64,000 nt of DNA from positions 289,822-353,821 of the forward strand of contig NZ_CP095096.1 of NCBI RefSeq assembly GCF_025561445.1, in the 5' to 3' direction. This stretch comes from Staphylococcus sp. IVB6181. Its GTDB lineage: Bacteria; Bacillota; Bacilli; Staphylococcales; Staphylococcaceae. Position 1 is the first letter of the stretch. Every line of letters begins with the position of its first letter. The notes under the pieces are model-generated. The model saw only the letters and a list, made by a program, of their open reading frames with translations, was not told the DNA's origin and made no database searches. Both the position numbers and the translations under genes were made by a program. This document shows, piece by piece, positions 44,838 to 57,100 of the stretch.

Positions 44838-45875
44838 TCACTTCCATAGATTAATTACCGCGTAACTGCGTAGTGGGCGCCAAGCTTCAGCGTAAGCAAG
44901 GCGTTTTTTCTTGTCTTTACGTTCAATCTCCGGATAAATGTCTCGCATACGGTTGATGACACCGATATCTGTTTCTAAGAAAGCATCAGGATAACCTAAA
45001 GCACGCATCGCAATGGCATGCATAGACCAAGGACCAATACCTTTAATGGCAGATAATTGTTTCATGATATGTTCTGCTTTCATGATGGCATCGTAATTAA
45101 GTGCACCGCTTTGCCAAATCGGCAGAGGTGCTAAAGCAATTTCACCGGATTGAACAGCTTTTGCGACTGCCTCGATAGTTGCGGCACGGCGACCGGTTAT
45201 ACCTAAAGGACCAAGTACATCACCAATGCCCGTACCGCCTTCTAAAAGGTTTTGTCTGCCGGCTTCAATGATAATTGAAGCATTTGGAAAGAGGTATTGC
45301 AGATGAGGGTGACCGTAATTAAAAGGTGTCCCAAGATGTTTAACCAAACGTCCTGCTAAAGTGGTTGCGGCACTGACAGTAATTTGCTGGCCTAAAATGG
45401 TACGCACACTTACTTCAAAGCCGTCCATACCGCCAGGTAAACGCAAGTGCGGATCAATCCATGGTTCTTTGAGTTCTGTTTTAATAACTTCTGGATTGAA
45501 ATCTAAATCAAACAGATGACGCAGGCGTATAAGAATATTACACAATTCGGGATAACAGCTGGCACTCATTTCGACTTTTAATTGGTTATGTTCGAAATCG
45601 TGTGTAACTGAACCCCATCCTTTAAGCGAAACATGATATTCAGACTGCGGAATAAGCAGTGTACGCGCATAAGAAGATGCATCCGCAAATTCTACACCTG
45701 GTATTGCACGGCGTTCTAAAAATGCAAGCAAAGTTTCCCATAAATACGGTGGATGATAGAGCAGATGTATTGTAAAGGTATGTTGATACCAGCTTTCATG
45801 GGCAGGGATAGTGATATAAGGATTCTCTAATATTTTAAGTATATCTATTATGAAGTTTGTTTTGAGATGCATCAT
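44838..45875 (-). CDS. AlkA-type DNA-3-methyladenine glycosylase
   Basis: The 345-residue protein has the AlkA N-terminal beta domain and the helix-hairpin-helix glycosylase domain. Seen are GQQITVSAATTLAGRLV, the hairpin LSAIKGIGPWSMHAIAMRALG and the catalytic aspartate in FLETDIGVINRM. It removes alkylated purines in base excision repair. AAGGAGG precedes the ATG. It is not fused to or next to an Ada methyltransferase here. The 3' end lies a few bases from the convergent tetR gene. Confidence 0.88.
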   Translation of the reverse strand: MMHLKTNFIIDILKILENPYITIPAHESWYQHTFTIHLLYHPPYLWETLLAFLERRAIPGVEFADASSYARTLLIPQSEYHVSLKGWGSVTHDFEHNQLKVEMSASCYPELCNILIRLRHLFDLDFNPEVIKTELKEPWIDPHLRLPGGMDGFEVSVRTILGQQITVSAATTLAGRLVKHLGTPFNYGHPHLQYLFPNASIIIEAGRQNLLEGGTGIGDVLGPLGITGRRAATIEAVAKAVQSGEIALAPLPIWQSGALNYDAIMKAEHIMKQLSAIKGIGPWSMHAIAMRALGYPDAFLETDIGVINRMRDIYPEIERKDKKKRLAYAEAWRPLRSYAVINLWK

Positions 45876-46016
45876 CGAAACCTCCTTAGAACCATACTAT
45901 GTGATACTGCATGGTCTAAGCAAAGGTTTTGAAATCATGTCGCAAAAGTTTTAGTGTAAATAATGTTGGTGATGGATATTATCAATTTGCATGTACGTCA
46001 ACCAACTCATAACGAA

Positions 46017-46106
46017 GGAGAAGTACCCAAGTTCGGCTGAAGGGACTGGTCTCGAAAACCAGCAGGAGTCGAAAGGCTCGCAAGGGTTCAAATCCCTTCT
46101 TCTCCG
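46017..46106 (+). tRNA. tRNA-Ser (anticodon CGA)
   Basis: The cloverleaf is complete: acceptor GGAGAAG (46017-46023) with CTTCTCC (46099-46105), anticodon stem CTGGT/ACCAG with loop CTCGAAA (anticodon CGA), a long variable arm typical of serine tRNA, and T arm AAGGG-TTCAAAT-CCCTT. The discriminator base is G106. CCA is not encoded. Confidence 0.95.
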
Positions 46107-46112
46107 CTGTAT

Positions 46113-46146
46113 AACCGCTAGTCCAAGGTTGGATTGGCGGTTTTTG
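46113..46146 (+). terminator. Terminator of the tRNA-Ser gene
   Basis: AACCGC...GTCCAA pairs with TTGGAT...GCGGTT, followed by TTTT. Confidence 0.82.
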
Positions 46147-46168
46147 TGTACTGTGAATAAAGAGAAAA

Positions 46169-46205
46169 ATAAAAAAGTTCCAGAAACTGCGTATGCAGCT
46201 TCTAG
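46169..46205 (-). terminator. Terminator of the CshA-like adhesin gene
   Basis: On the minus strand CTAGAAGCTGC-atac-GCAGTTTCTGG forms a stem, then AACTTTTTT (46177-46169). Confidence 0.75.
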
Positions 46206-46220
46206 AGCTCAGTAAAAATA

Positions 46221-49200
46221 TTATTTATTATCTGTATTTTTTTGTTTTCTTCTGAAAGCAAGGAGACCAAACAATGTAATTATTGAACCAAATAATGTTG
46301 TGTTTGTATGGTTATTATCTGAACCTGTTTCAGGTAAAGCTTTTGCTTCAATATGTTTAGAATTTGATTTACCTGTTGTTTTAGGTTTTGATTTTTCACC
46401 TTTCACTACTTGTGATTTTGTAATCTCATCAGCTTTATGCAAGATATTAGCTGAATGTTTTTTAGGTTCTACTCTGTCTTTTGTAACAGTTTGAACTTCA
46501 GGAGCCACTTCAACAACAGGAACTTCATGTTTAACAGGAGGTTCAGGCTCTGTAGTAACAGAAGTATCAGGTTTCGGCTCAGGCACCACATTGACAACAG
46601 GAACTTCATGCTTAACAGGAGGTTCAGGCTCTGTAGTAACAGAAGTATCAGGTTTCGGCTCAGGTACCACATTGACTACAGGAACTTCATGTTTAACAGG
46701 AGGTTCAGGTTCTGTAGTAACAGAAGTATCAGGTTTCGGCTCAGGCACCACATCGACTACAGGAACTTCATGTTTAACAGGAGGTTCAGGTTCTGTTGTA
46801 TCACAAGTATCAGGTTGAGGTTCCGGAGTTACAGGAATTACATTAGGTGTGTATTTAGCAGTAACTGGTGTACCGTTTTTATCCACACGTTTCACTTCAA
46901 CACCTGTACCGTCGCCTTTGAATTGAGGTTCCGGAGTGAAAGTTACTAGACCGTTTTCATCGATAGTATAAGTACCTTCGTCAGGAATTGTAATATTTGA
47001 AACTTCTTCACCTGTTTTTGGATCAACCAATTTAGGAACAACAGTATTGTCGATAGGGACTGCAGGGTCTCCACCTTCAAATGTCGGAGTACCTGTTTGA
47101 GTTTGACCTTGAACACCTGTTGAATCAACCGGCGTACCAGTTGGTGTAACCGGAGTCACCGTAGGTGTATAAGTTGTTTGAACCGGTGTACCGTTAGTAT
47201 CTACACGTTCAACAGAAACCGGAGTGGCTTCACCTGTAAACTGAGGTACTGGTTGGAATGTCACAGTGCCATCAGGGTTAGCAGTATAAGTACCTTGATC
47301 CGGAACAGTGACAGAGCTTACTTTTTCATGAGTAGTCGGATCAACTAATTTCGGTGGAACACTTTCATTGATTGGCACACTAGTATCGCCGCCGTTAAAA
47401 GTAGGTGTACCTGTTTGCGGTTGCCCTTGAACACCAGAAGTCACAGCAGGTTCGGCCGTAGGCGCTACAGCAGTAACCGTAGGTGTATAAGTAGTTTGAG
47501 CCGGCGTACCGTTAGTATCAACACGAACAACAGAAATAGGAGTTGCTGTACCAACAAAACCAGGATCTGGAGTAAAAGTAACCGTACCATTATCATTAGC
47601 GGTATAAGTGCCTTGACCTGGAACAGTGACAGAGTTTACTTTTTCATGAGTAGTCGGATCAACTAATTTCGGTGGAACACTTTCATTGATTGGCACACTA
47701 GTATCGCCGCCGTTAAAAGTAGGTGTACCTGTTTGCGGTTGCCCTTGAACACCAGAAGTCACAGCAGGTTCGGCCGTAGGCGCTACAGCAGTAACCGTAG
47801 GTGTATAAGTAGTTTGAGCCGGCGTACCGTTAGTATCAACACGAACAACAGAAATAGGAGTTGCTGTACCAACAAAACCAGGATCTGGAGTAAAAGTAAC
47901 CGTACCATTATCATTAGCGGTATAAGTGCCTTGACCTGGAACAGTGACAGAGTTTACTTTTTCATGAGTAGTCGGATCAACTAATTTCGGTGGAACACTT
48001 TCATTGATTGGCACACTAGTATCGCCACCGTTAAAAGTAGGTGTACCTGTTTGCGGTTGCCCTTGAACACCAGAAGTCACAGTAGGTTCTGCTGAAGGTG
48101 TAACTCTAGTAACAGTTGGAATATATACGCTGTCCATTGTATTAGTTCCATTAATACCTTTGTTTATATTTTCTAAATTATTCGCAACTGTATTACTATC
48201 CCAGCCTGAAGTATTGCCGTTTAAATCTGTGCCTCTAAGAACAATACCTTTAGCAGTTCCAACAAATGAAGGTTCTGGAGTAAATGAGACTGTGCCGTCT
48301 GGTGCAACATCATATTTTCCTTCACCTGGTACTGTTAATGTAGATACAAGATTACCTGATGAATCTACTATTTTTACAGGTTGATTAGTATCAATAGCAT
48401 TTTCTTTTGGCCAGTCACGCTCAACTTTTCCGTAAGCTGTGAAATCAACTTTTGCAGATTGTGTTTGGCCTTGCATGCCTGTAGTTTCTTCTTTTTCACC
48501 TCTCGGAGGGTGTATAACTTTAATTTCAAAGTCTTCAACTTCACCAGAATAGGCTACACCCACTGGTTTTAAAATTGAATCTTTTGCAAGTGATGTTCTT
48601 ACACGAACTCCTAAATAATCCAAATCTGTATTTGTGATTTGCGGACTATTTTTAAATACTAATTTAATAGTTGAGCCGTTTGCCCCAGTTCTAGGAACTG
48701 TAACAACTTCAGAAGCTTCTCCTTCATCAAAGACACCATTGTTATTAAAATCAACCCATCCACGTACAAAAGATGTGTCGTTATTGCCTGTATTAGCAAT
48801 GACATCAAGCGTATGTGTTTGATTAGATGCAAGGTAATTGAAATAATTATTATTTTGACCAGTAAGTTCTTGTTCTCCTTCATCTGGTCCTGATGAAGAA
48901 ACAGGTGTGTTAATATCATCTGTTTTCCATGGTTCTTTCACTTTATTAGGTGTGTCAATGTCAACATCTGCTTTAACAGTACCTAAATAAGGTTGACTGA
49001 CAGTGCCGTTTTCTGTGATTGCATGAACTGCTTCACCATATGATGAAGGTGCATCACCTTTATCTAATACAACAAAACCCATTTGAACTGTTTGAATACC
49101 TGCTGTATTAACGAAGAAAGATACTTCTGTAGCATCAGTAGTTAATACAATAGGTACACTGTTTTGATCTTGTCTTGTTTGGTTAGGTCCAAATACTTGA

Positions 49201-50483
49201 GTGCCAAGACCGCCAAAGTTAGGATCTGGTGTAGCATAGTATTGTCCTTTTCCATAACCACCTTTATCAACCGCATTAATAAATTCTTGATTGTCCTTAG
49301 AAAGCGGAATGTAGTTATGTGTATTATAAATGTTTCGTACATTAGCAAATAACTGCCATCCTGTACCATTAGTAGTATAGATAAGCGATTCAGTGCCCTT
49401 AGCTTCTTCGCCATCTGACATGATGATATTTGCAGGTACTTCAACTCCATCTAATGTAACTTTAACGTCAAAAGTTGCCCCAACATTACCGTAGTTTTTA
49501 TTAGAACTAAAGTTTGTTAGGTGCGAACCAGTATCAACACCTGCGCGTTTCAAATGAGACCAATAAGCGTCTTGTGGAAATAAAACAATATGCGCAGGTT
49601 CACTTGGAACATATTCACTATCTTTTCTAGTGATATTTATTGCATGTGGGTCATAACCACTTTCTGGATCACTTTCTGCTCTACGAGCATAGATAGGTGT
49701 TGCTTGGAAAGGCTGCAACGATTTGACAGTAGCAGTTACTACTAAACCAGGCATGATTTCTTTTTGAAATTGGGTCCCAACTTTCAAAGCGATTTGACCT
49801 TCAGGTGTCGTCTCAGCATTTTTAATTGAAGATTTATCTGAGAAATCCAACCATGTAATTTGATGGTTTATATTTTTAATTTGATCCTGTGACAGCACTG
49901 GTAATTCAGATGAATTTTGAACACCGGTTTGCGTTACTGGATTTGGACCAATCATGTCGTCAGTAGCATTTAAACTTGAGCCAGGTACACCATCTTGAAC
50001 GCTTCTTGTAGTATATTGGTGACCTTCACCTTGATCTGTATTTGCTGTGCTTGAAGTTTTAGATTCTGATGGTGCAGGTTGTACAGTAGTTTTCTCTGAC
50101 GTTTGCTCTACTGAAGTTGAATTATCAGTTGTTTGAACTTTTGATGGTGCTGCATGAGTATCGGTTTGTCCTGTAGTTTGATTATCAGTTTGAGCAGTAA
50201 CAGGTTGGCTTTCAGTATTTTTAGGTTGCTCAGCTGCTTTTGTTTGTACAGCATTACTTTCTGGTTGAGCAGTTGCAGTGTCAGAAGGTGGTGATTCTAC
50301 ATTTGCTTTAGTTGTGTTTGTATTAGAAGTATCACTTTCGGTGCTTGCACTTGCATCGTTTGAAATGCCTAAAAATAATAAACTGCTGACTAAAATTGAT
50401 GCTGTTCCTACAGTAAATTTTCTTATCGAATACTTGTTGAGAATATTCGGAAGAAAATCTAAAGGTTTATTATTTTTCTTCAT
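46221..50483 (-). CDS. CshA-like LPXTG cell-wall adhesin with YSIRK signal
   Basis: The about 1420-residue protein has a YSIRK signal ([16 protein letters not shown]) that targets secretion to the septum, a Ser/Thr/Gln-rich linker, and a non-repeat region (about 190-510) that fits the CshA lectin-like domain. Then come a GEVEDFEI domain and five CshA-type repeats of about 106 residues ([17 protein letters not shown] ... [16 protein letters not shown]). A Pro-rich stalk of four 27-residue repeats ([20 protein letters not shown]) leads to the LPETG sortase signal, a membrane helix and RRKQK. Start is ATG 50483 behind AGGGGG; a frame from 50528 has no ribosome site. CshA proteins form fibrils and bind host or bacterial partners. 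Confidence 0.9.
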   Translation of the reverse strand: MKKNNKPLDFLPNILNKYSIRKFTVGTASILVSSLLFLGISNDASASTESDTSNTNTTKANVESPPSDTATAQPESNAVQTKAAEQPKNTESQPVTAQTDNQTTGQTDTHAAPSKVQTTDNSTSVEQTSEKTTVQPAPSESKTSSTANTDQGEGHQYTTRSVQDGVPGSSLNATDDMIGPNPVTQTGVQNSSELPVLSQDQIKNINHQITWLDFSDKSSIKNAETTPEGQIALKVGTQFQKEIMPGLVVTATVKSLQPFQATPIYARRAESDPESGYDPHAINITRKDSEYVPSEPAHIVLFPQDAYWSHLKRAGVDTGSHLTNFSSNKNYGNVGATFDVKVTLDGVEVPANIIMSDGEEAKGTESLIYTTNGTGWQLFANVRNIYNTHNYIPLSKDNQEFINAVDKGGYGKGQYYATPDPNFGGLGTQVFGPNQTRQDQNSVPIVLTTDATEVSFFVNTAGIQTVQMGFVVLDKGDAPSSYGEAVHAITENGTVSQPYLGTVKADVDIDTPNKVKEPWKTDDINTPVSSSGPDEGEQELTGQNNNYFNYLASNQTHTLDVIANTGNNDTSFVRGWVDFNNNGVFDEGEASEVVTVPRTGANGSTIKLVFKNSPQITNTDLDYLGVRVRTSLAKDSILKPVGVAYSGEVEDFEIKVIHPPRGEKEETTGMQGQTQSAKVDFTAYGKVERDWPKENAIDTNQPVKIVDSSGNLVSTLTVPGEGKYDVAPDGTVSFTPEPSFVGTAKGIVLRGTDLNGNTSGWDSNTVANNLENINKGINGTNTMDSVYIPTVTRVTPSAEPTVTSGVQGQPQTGTPTFNGGDTSVPINESVPPKLVDPTTHEKVNSVTVPGQGTYTANDNGTVTFTPDPGFVGTATPISVVRVDTNGTPAQTTYTPTVTAVAPTAEPAVTSGVQGQPQTGTPTFNGGDTSVPINESVPPKLVDPTTHEKVNSVTVPGQGTYTANDNGTVTFTPDPGFVGTATPISVVRVDTNGTPAQTTYTPTVTAVAPTAEPAVTSGVQGQPQTGTPTFNGGDTSVPINESVPPKLVDPTTHEKVSSVTVPDQGTYTANPDGTVTFQPVPQFTGEATPVSVERVDTNGTPVQTTYTPTVTPVTPTGTPVDSTGVQGQTQTGTPTFEGGDPAVPIDNTVVPKLVDPKTGEEVSNITIPDEGTYTIDENGLVTFTPEPQFKGDGTGVEVKRVDKNGTPVTAKYTPNVIPVTPEPQPDTCDTTEPEPPVKHEVPVVDVVPEPKPDTSVTTEPEPPVKHEVPVVNVVPEPKPDTSVTTEPEPPVKHEVPVVNVVPEPKPDTSVTTEPEPPVKHEVPVVEVAPEVQTVTKDRVEPKKHSANILHKADEITKSQVVKGEKSKPKTTGKSNSKHIEAKALPETGSDNNHTNTTLFGSIITLFGLLAFRRKQKNTDNK
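46500..46800 (-). repeat. 81-bp tandem repeats, Pro-rich stalk of the adhesin
   Basis: Nearly four copies of an 81-bp unit encode a 27-residue [20 protein letters not shown] repeat with Val-rich end. Copies differ by few silent changes. Confidence 0.85.
47320..48080 (-). repeat. Exact 318-bp tandem repeats in the CshA-like adhesin
   Basis: The 318-bp unit (106 codons) is repeated; 47415-47666 and 47733-47984 are identical in DNA, and flanking parts belong to further copies. Identity at the DNA level points to recent duplication or gene conversion. Confidence 0.9.
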
Positions 50484-51138
50484 AATTTTTTTCCCCCTAA
50501 AATTATTTGGCGCAAATTGAATTTGCATGAATGTTTAAAGCTGATTTTAAGAGCATCAATTCTTTAGGCAGCTTTAAGTATTAGCGCGATTTTAATAATT
50601 CAAAATAACTGAACAGATAGGGAGAGCAATAGAGAGTTCAATGCACATAACGAATTTTATGTGGATAGTGTAACTCCGAATATCGACTTCAATTGACAGT
50701 GATTTGTTTTATTACTAGATGTGCTTTTCTAGGTGTCTATCTTATCTGATTTAAAACGTGCTTTATGCTCAAAGCGAGGTGAATAATCAGAAACAATATT
50801 ATTACTCAAGTAACGCCCATCCAATTACGTTTATCAACTTTGAATAGTGTGACATTACCGAACAATAATAGATATCTACAAAATAATAGTATCACACAAT
50901 ATTAATTAAGTCTTTAATTCTACATTAAACAATAAAAAATATATATCATAAAATAACTTCAGGTAATACAGCTCTTGATATAAGTGTTGTGAGAACTATA
51001 AAATGGGTAGAAAATGAAAAATTTTGTACTAAAACGTGCAAAATTTTGTTATAATAATTCAGTATGTATTATACAAAAAATGATACACAACAATTTGGCG
51101 TTATGAAGTACAAAACTTATTACTAAACGGAGGACATC
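50484..51138. other. Divergent intergenic region between two surface-protein genes
   Basis: About 650 bp of very AT-rich sequence with no convincing gene. It carries the promoters of both surface proteins. Near the right gene, AAAATTTTGT is repeated at 51018-51027 and 51040-51049 (22-bp period), and an extended -10 (TGT-TATAAT) lies at 51050-51055. Nothing else was recognised. Confidence 0.5.
51018..51055 (+). promoter_or_regulatory. Direct repeat and -10 element for the collagen-like protein gene
   Basis: Two AAAATTTTGT copies two helical turns apart abut TATAAT (51050-51055) preceded by TGT. The -35 is weak, so the repeats may be activator or repressor sites. Confidence 0.45.
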
Positions 51139-54100
51139 ATGAGAAAACGAAACAAACGTTTAGACTTCTTGCCGAATATTCATAACAAATATTCGATTAG
51201 AAAATTTACAGTAGGAACGGCATCTATTTTATTAGGGACCACATTAATTTTTGGGGCTAGCCGTGATGCAGAAGCAGCTGAAGAGAACGGTTCTCAGCAA
51301 GCAACAGAACCAGCAGAAAATTCAGCAAATCAAACTGCAGCACCTGCCGAACAAAATACGAAAGCTGTAACTGCAGAAGCTAAACCAGAACAGTCTAGCA
51401 CAGAAAAAAACCAGAAGTTTCACAACCTAGAACAACAGTTGAAACAAGCCAAAAGACTAGTACGACACAAGCTGTAGCAGAACAAAAAGAAGTTGCTGTA
51501 AAAATAGAGCAGCCTCAACAAAATACTGCAGCACATGCAAACACAGAAACTACGCATGCTGCAGAAAAGAAAACAACTACAGAAACAAATGACAATTTAG
51601 TAAGTTCTAAAACTAGAACAATTCCAAGTGAAGAATCTGAAAATGTAAGTACAAGATCGATAAAAGCAGAGTCTATAGATTTTACAATGATGAATGATGG
51701 GCAAAAAGCACCTGTAGAATTTGTAGAACAATATTTGCATACATCGGACAAACAAGGATTAGTACGTCAATTATTGGCAGACAACTATGGTCCAAATGAT
51801 GTAGACGGTATCATGAGTAAAATTAACGTAGACTATAATACAGTTTCTGCGGAAGATTTATTCCAAGATATTTTACGAGCTGGTATTGAGTATGCAAATG
51901 AACAAACTTCTAAATATACTGTTTATGCAGTAAGAGCAGCAGGGACAGAAACAAGTACGGCTACCACTAATAATGTTACTTATCCCTACGTAGATAATAC
52001 ATCAAATGTAACTATTCCAAAGACTGGGACTGCTGCGGAAGTAGTAGGTGCGCTAAAAGCAAGTGTGCAGATTCCTGATAGTGGCAGAACTATTGTTGGA
52101 AATGGAACAACCTATGCTGGTCAGAAACCAGCCCGCTATGAAGTTACAGCAACGCCAGACAAACAACACAGAGTGATTAAGATCCGTGTAAAATACACTG
52201 TTACTGGTGGGACAGGGACTCATGTTGTTGATTTTGGAGGGCTGACTTTAGGTAATGGTTTTGCAAAACAAGCGGAAATTCCATATGTTTTTACTCAATT
52301 TGGAACTACAAATAGACATGGATCGGGAACTCCATTATCTGATCGTTTGATTCTTGGCGCAGCTAAACCAGGATATCCTGAGGGTTATGCAATGCGTTCT
52401 AGACCAACTATTACTGAGGCCATGATTCAAAATGGTGGCTATGGTTTGCTTGAATTTTCTTTGCCAGTTAAAAATTGGAATGGCGATTTGAGTATATCTG
52501 CTTTTCCAATGATGTTCTCGCAAAATATGCCATATGCAGACACACCGGATCCATTCTCAACTGATAACTATTTCTATAAAAATATGGAAGTTGTATTAGA
52601 TAAGAATCCAGATGCTAATATAAGACACAAAACCGCAACAATTACAGAGCCCATCCCATTTATAACGGATTATGTAACAACGGATGCATTAAATGTGGGA
52701 CAACAACGTGTTCAATCAGAAGGTGTACTTGGTGAAAAAACATATCAGCAATCAGATGTTTTGTATAAGGGACATTTGATTAGTCGCGCCACTGATGTAG
52801 GCTCAATCACACGTCAACCAGTAAATAAAGTTATTGAATTAGGTGTGCGTCAACCGGCTAATACACCGAGCTTGTTGTTACCGCCAGTTGTAGATCCTAA
52901 ATTATCAGGAGCTCAAATAGTAACTGGTCAAGCAGTACCTAATGCACATATTACGTTATCAGTAGGTCCAACAACATATAATACACAATCAGATGGTAGA
53001 GGAAACTTTACTCAAAATTTAAACACCCCATTAAGAGAAGCAGATATTGTATCAGCAACTGTTACTAAAAATGGTACAACAAGTTTACCTGGAAAAATGA
53101 TTGTACCTCGAGATGGACATACTCCTAACATAAGTACCACACAAGTTCGAACTACTCAAAATGGTAAACAGGGTACATTATTAACAATTTTAAATGCAGA
53201 AACGAACCAACCAATCAGCAGTGTGTTTATTCCTGATGGAGCGACTGGTCCAAGAGGTGATCGAGGTCAAGCAGGGTCAAATGGTCGAGACGCAACACCT
53301 TTAACAGTAACGAGAGAAGAAAAGGATGCACACGGTAATACAGTTGTTCATTTCAGCGATGGTCATACAGCAACAATCTCTAAGGGGGATACAGGCGCAC
53401 GCGGTGCCCAAGGTTCTAAAGGAGATAAGGGCGACCGAGGCTTAACAGGTGCAACGGGAGCGAATGGACGAGATGCTGCACCTTTAACAGTATCAAGAGA
53501 AGAAAAAGATGCGCATGGTAATACAGTCGTACACTTCAGCGATGGTTCACATGTGACGATTTCTAAAGGTGATGTTGGTGCAAGAGGTGCCCAAGGAGCA
53601 GCGGGCCGAAACGGCACATCGGTAACAATAACAAATACGAGAACAATGCCGAACGGCAATGTTGAAGTGACATTCTCAGACGGACACAAAATAGAAGTGC
53701 CGAAAGGCGCCAAAGGAGATAAGGGAGATAAAGGCGATCGAGGCTTAACAGGTGCAACGGGAGCAAATGGTCGAGACGCAGCACCTTTAACAGTAACGAG
53801 AGAAGAAAAGGATGCCCATGGCAATACAGTTGTTCACTTCAGCGATGGTCATACAGCGACAATCTCTAAAGGAGATACGGGAGCTCGAGGTGCACAAGGT
53901 GCCAAAGGTGACACTGGCTTAACAGGAGCCCAAGGTCCAAAAGGAGATAAGGGCGATAAAGGTGATCGAGGTTTGACCGGAGCAAATGGCCGAGATGCAG
54001 CGCCGTTGACAGTAACGAGAGAAGGAAAAGATGCACATGGCAATACAGTTGTTCACTTCAGCGATGGTACAAAAGTAGTTGTACCTAAAGGCCAAGATGG

Positions 54101-57100
54101 AACTAATGGTACAAATGGCACATCTGTCACAATTACAGATACTGCAGTTCAACCAGATGGATCTACTAAAGTCACATTCAGCGACGGTCATGAAATCTCT
54201 ATTCCAAAAGGTGAAAAAGGAGATAAAGGTGACGCTGGTGCAGCCGGTCAAGACGGCACATCAGTAACTGTTGAAAGTACAACAGTACAACCTGACGGTT
54301 CTACGAAAGTAGTCTTCAGTGATGGTAAATCAGTTGTAATTCCTAAAGGCCAAGCTGGCGCAGATGGCACAAATGGTAAATCAATTACAGTTGAATCTTC
54401 AGCTCCAGATGAAAATGGCAACACTGTTGTTAGATTCAGCGATGGTTCATCTGTCGTTATTCCAAAAGGTGCTAAAGGTGACACAGGTGCAGCAGGAGCA
54501 CGAGGCGAAAACGGTACAAACGGTCAATCGATTACGATTACTGGTACAACTCAAACTCCAGAAGGAACTGAAGTCACATTCAGCGATGGTACTAAAGTTG
54601 TTATCCCTAAAGCACAAGATGGTGTGAATGGTAAAGATGGCAAATCGATTACTGTTCAAACTTCAGAAACAACACCAGAAGGCAATACAAAAGTAACCTT
54701 CTCAGATGGATCTGTTATTACGATTCAAAAAGGTGCTAAAGGTGATACAGGTGAAGCCGGGGCTCAAGGTGCAGCTGGTACAAATGGTATTGATGGTAAA
54801 TCAATCACAGTATCAAGTACTAAACAAACACCAGAAGGTAATACTGAAGTTACATTCAGCGACGGTTCAAAAGTAGTCATTCCTAAAGGCCAAGACGGCA
54901 CAAACGGTACGAATGGCACAAATGGAACATCTGTCACAATTACAAGCACGCAAGTTCAACCAGATGGTTCAACAAAAGTAGTCTTCAGTGACGGTCATGA
55001 AGTTTCTATTCCTAAAGGTGAAAAAGGAGATAAAGGCGACACTGGTGCAGCTGGACATGATGGAACATCAGTAACAGTAACAGGCACAGAGGTTCAACCA
55101 GACGGATCTACTAAAGTGACATTCAGTGATGACACAACAATTACTATTCCAAAAGGAGACAAAGGTGATGCAGGTGAAGCTGGAGATAAAGGTGCAGATG
55201 GTAAATCTATCAGTATCTCTAGCACAAAAGCTGTTCCAGAAGGAACTGAAGTCACATTCAGCGACGGCACAAAAGTAGTCGTACCTAAAGGTCAAGATGG
55301 CGTTAACGGTCAATCGATTACTGTTCAAACTTCAGAAACAACACCAGAAGGCAATACAAAAGTAACCTTCTCTGATGGTTCAGTAGTTACAATTCAAAAA
55401 GGTGCTAAAGGTGATACGGGTGAAACAGGTGCCCAAGGTGCAGCTGGTACAAACGGCATTGATGGTAAATCAATTACAGTATCAAGTACTAAACAAACAC
55501 CAGAAGGCAACACTGAAGTCACATTCAGCGACGGTTCAAAAGTAGTGATTCCTAAAGGCCAAGACGGCACAAATGGTACGAATGGCACAAACGGAACATC
55601 TGTCACAATTACAAGTACTCAAGTTCAACCAGATGGTTCAACAAAAGTAGTCTTCAGTGACGGTCATGAAGTTTCTATTCCTAAAGGTGAAAAAGGAGAT
55701 AAAGGCGACGCTGGTGCAGCTGGTCAAAACGGTACTTCAGTAACTGTATCAAGTACAGAAGTACAACCAGACGGATCGACTAAAGTGACATTCAGCGATG
55801 GACGAGAAATTTCTATTCCAAAAGGTCAAAATGGCGCAGACGGAAAAGCAATTACGGTTAAATCAACATCAACTGATCCAGATGGAAATAAAGTTGTGAC
55901 ATTCAGTGATGACACAACAATTACTATTCCAAAAGGAGATAAAGGAGATACAGGTGCAGCCGGCACAAATGGTGTTGACGGTAAATCAATCACTGTTCAA
56001 AGCACAGAAACAACACCAGAAGGTAACACGAAAGTTACATTCTCAGATGGTACAACAGTAACTGTTGAAAAAGGTGCTAAAGGTGATGCTGGGGATACTG
56101 GCGCAACAGGTGCGAACGGTAAATCAATTACTGTCACATCAACAGCTCCGGATGCGGAAGGCAATACAGTTGTCAACTTCAGTGATGGTACTTCAATCAC
56201 AGTACCAAAAGGTGCTAAAGGTGATACGGGTGAAACAGGTGCCCAAGGTGCAGCCGGTACAAATGGTGCAGATGGAAAATCAATCACTATTACTGGTACA
56301 ACTCAAACACCAGAAGGCAATACTGAAGTTACATTCAGTGACGGCTCTAAAGTAGTTATTCCTAAAGCAAAAGACGGTGTGAATGGTACATCAGTTACTA
56401 TTACAAGCTCAGAAGTACAACCAGACGGCTCAACTAAACTTGTCTTCAGTGATGGTCATGAAGTCACTATTCCAAAAGGCCAAAAAGGCGATAAAGGTCA
56501 AGATGGCACTTCAATCACTATTACAAATACAGAAGTACAACCAGATGGTTCTACTAAAGTAACGTTCAGCGATGGAAGAGAAATCACTATTCCAAAAGGT
56601 CAAAATGGCGCAGACGGCAAAGCAATTACTGTTAAATCTACAGCTCCAGATGCGGACGGTAATACAGTTGTGACATTCAGCGATGACACAACAATTACAA
56701 TCCCTAAAGGTGCAAAAGGTGATCGTGGTGAAACAGGTGCTCAAGGTGCAGCTGGCACAAACGGTACGGATGGTAAATCAATTACTGTTCAAAGCACTGA
56801 AACAACACCAGAAGGTAATACAAAAGTTACATTCTCAGACGGTACAACAGTAACTGTTGAAAAAGGTGCCAAAGGCGATACAGGTGAAGCTGGCGCAACA
56901 GGTGCAAACGGTCAATCAATCACTGTTACATCAACAGCTCCGGATGCGGAAGGCAATACAGTAGTCAACTTCAGTGATGGTACTTCAATCACAGTTCCAA
57001 AAGGAGCTAAAGGAGACAAAGGAGATACAGGCGCAGCCGGCACAAATGGTAAAGATGGAAAATCAATCACTATTACCGGCACAACGCAAACACCAGAAGG

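Noticed and set aside
46017..46106. tRNA-Ser as attachment site of an integrated island
   Set aside because: No duplicated tRNA 3' end and no integrase were found in the window.
46455..46949. Long plus-strand ORF rich in Arg/Asn/Phe opposite the adhesin stalk
   Set aside because: It is the antisense shadow of the repeated LPXTG gene; composition follows the repeats and there is no ribosome site.
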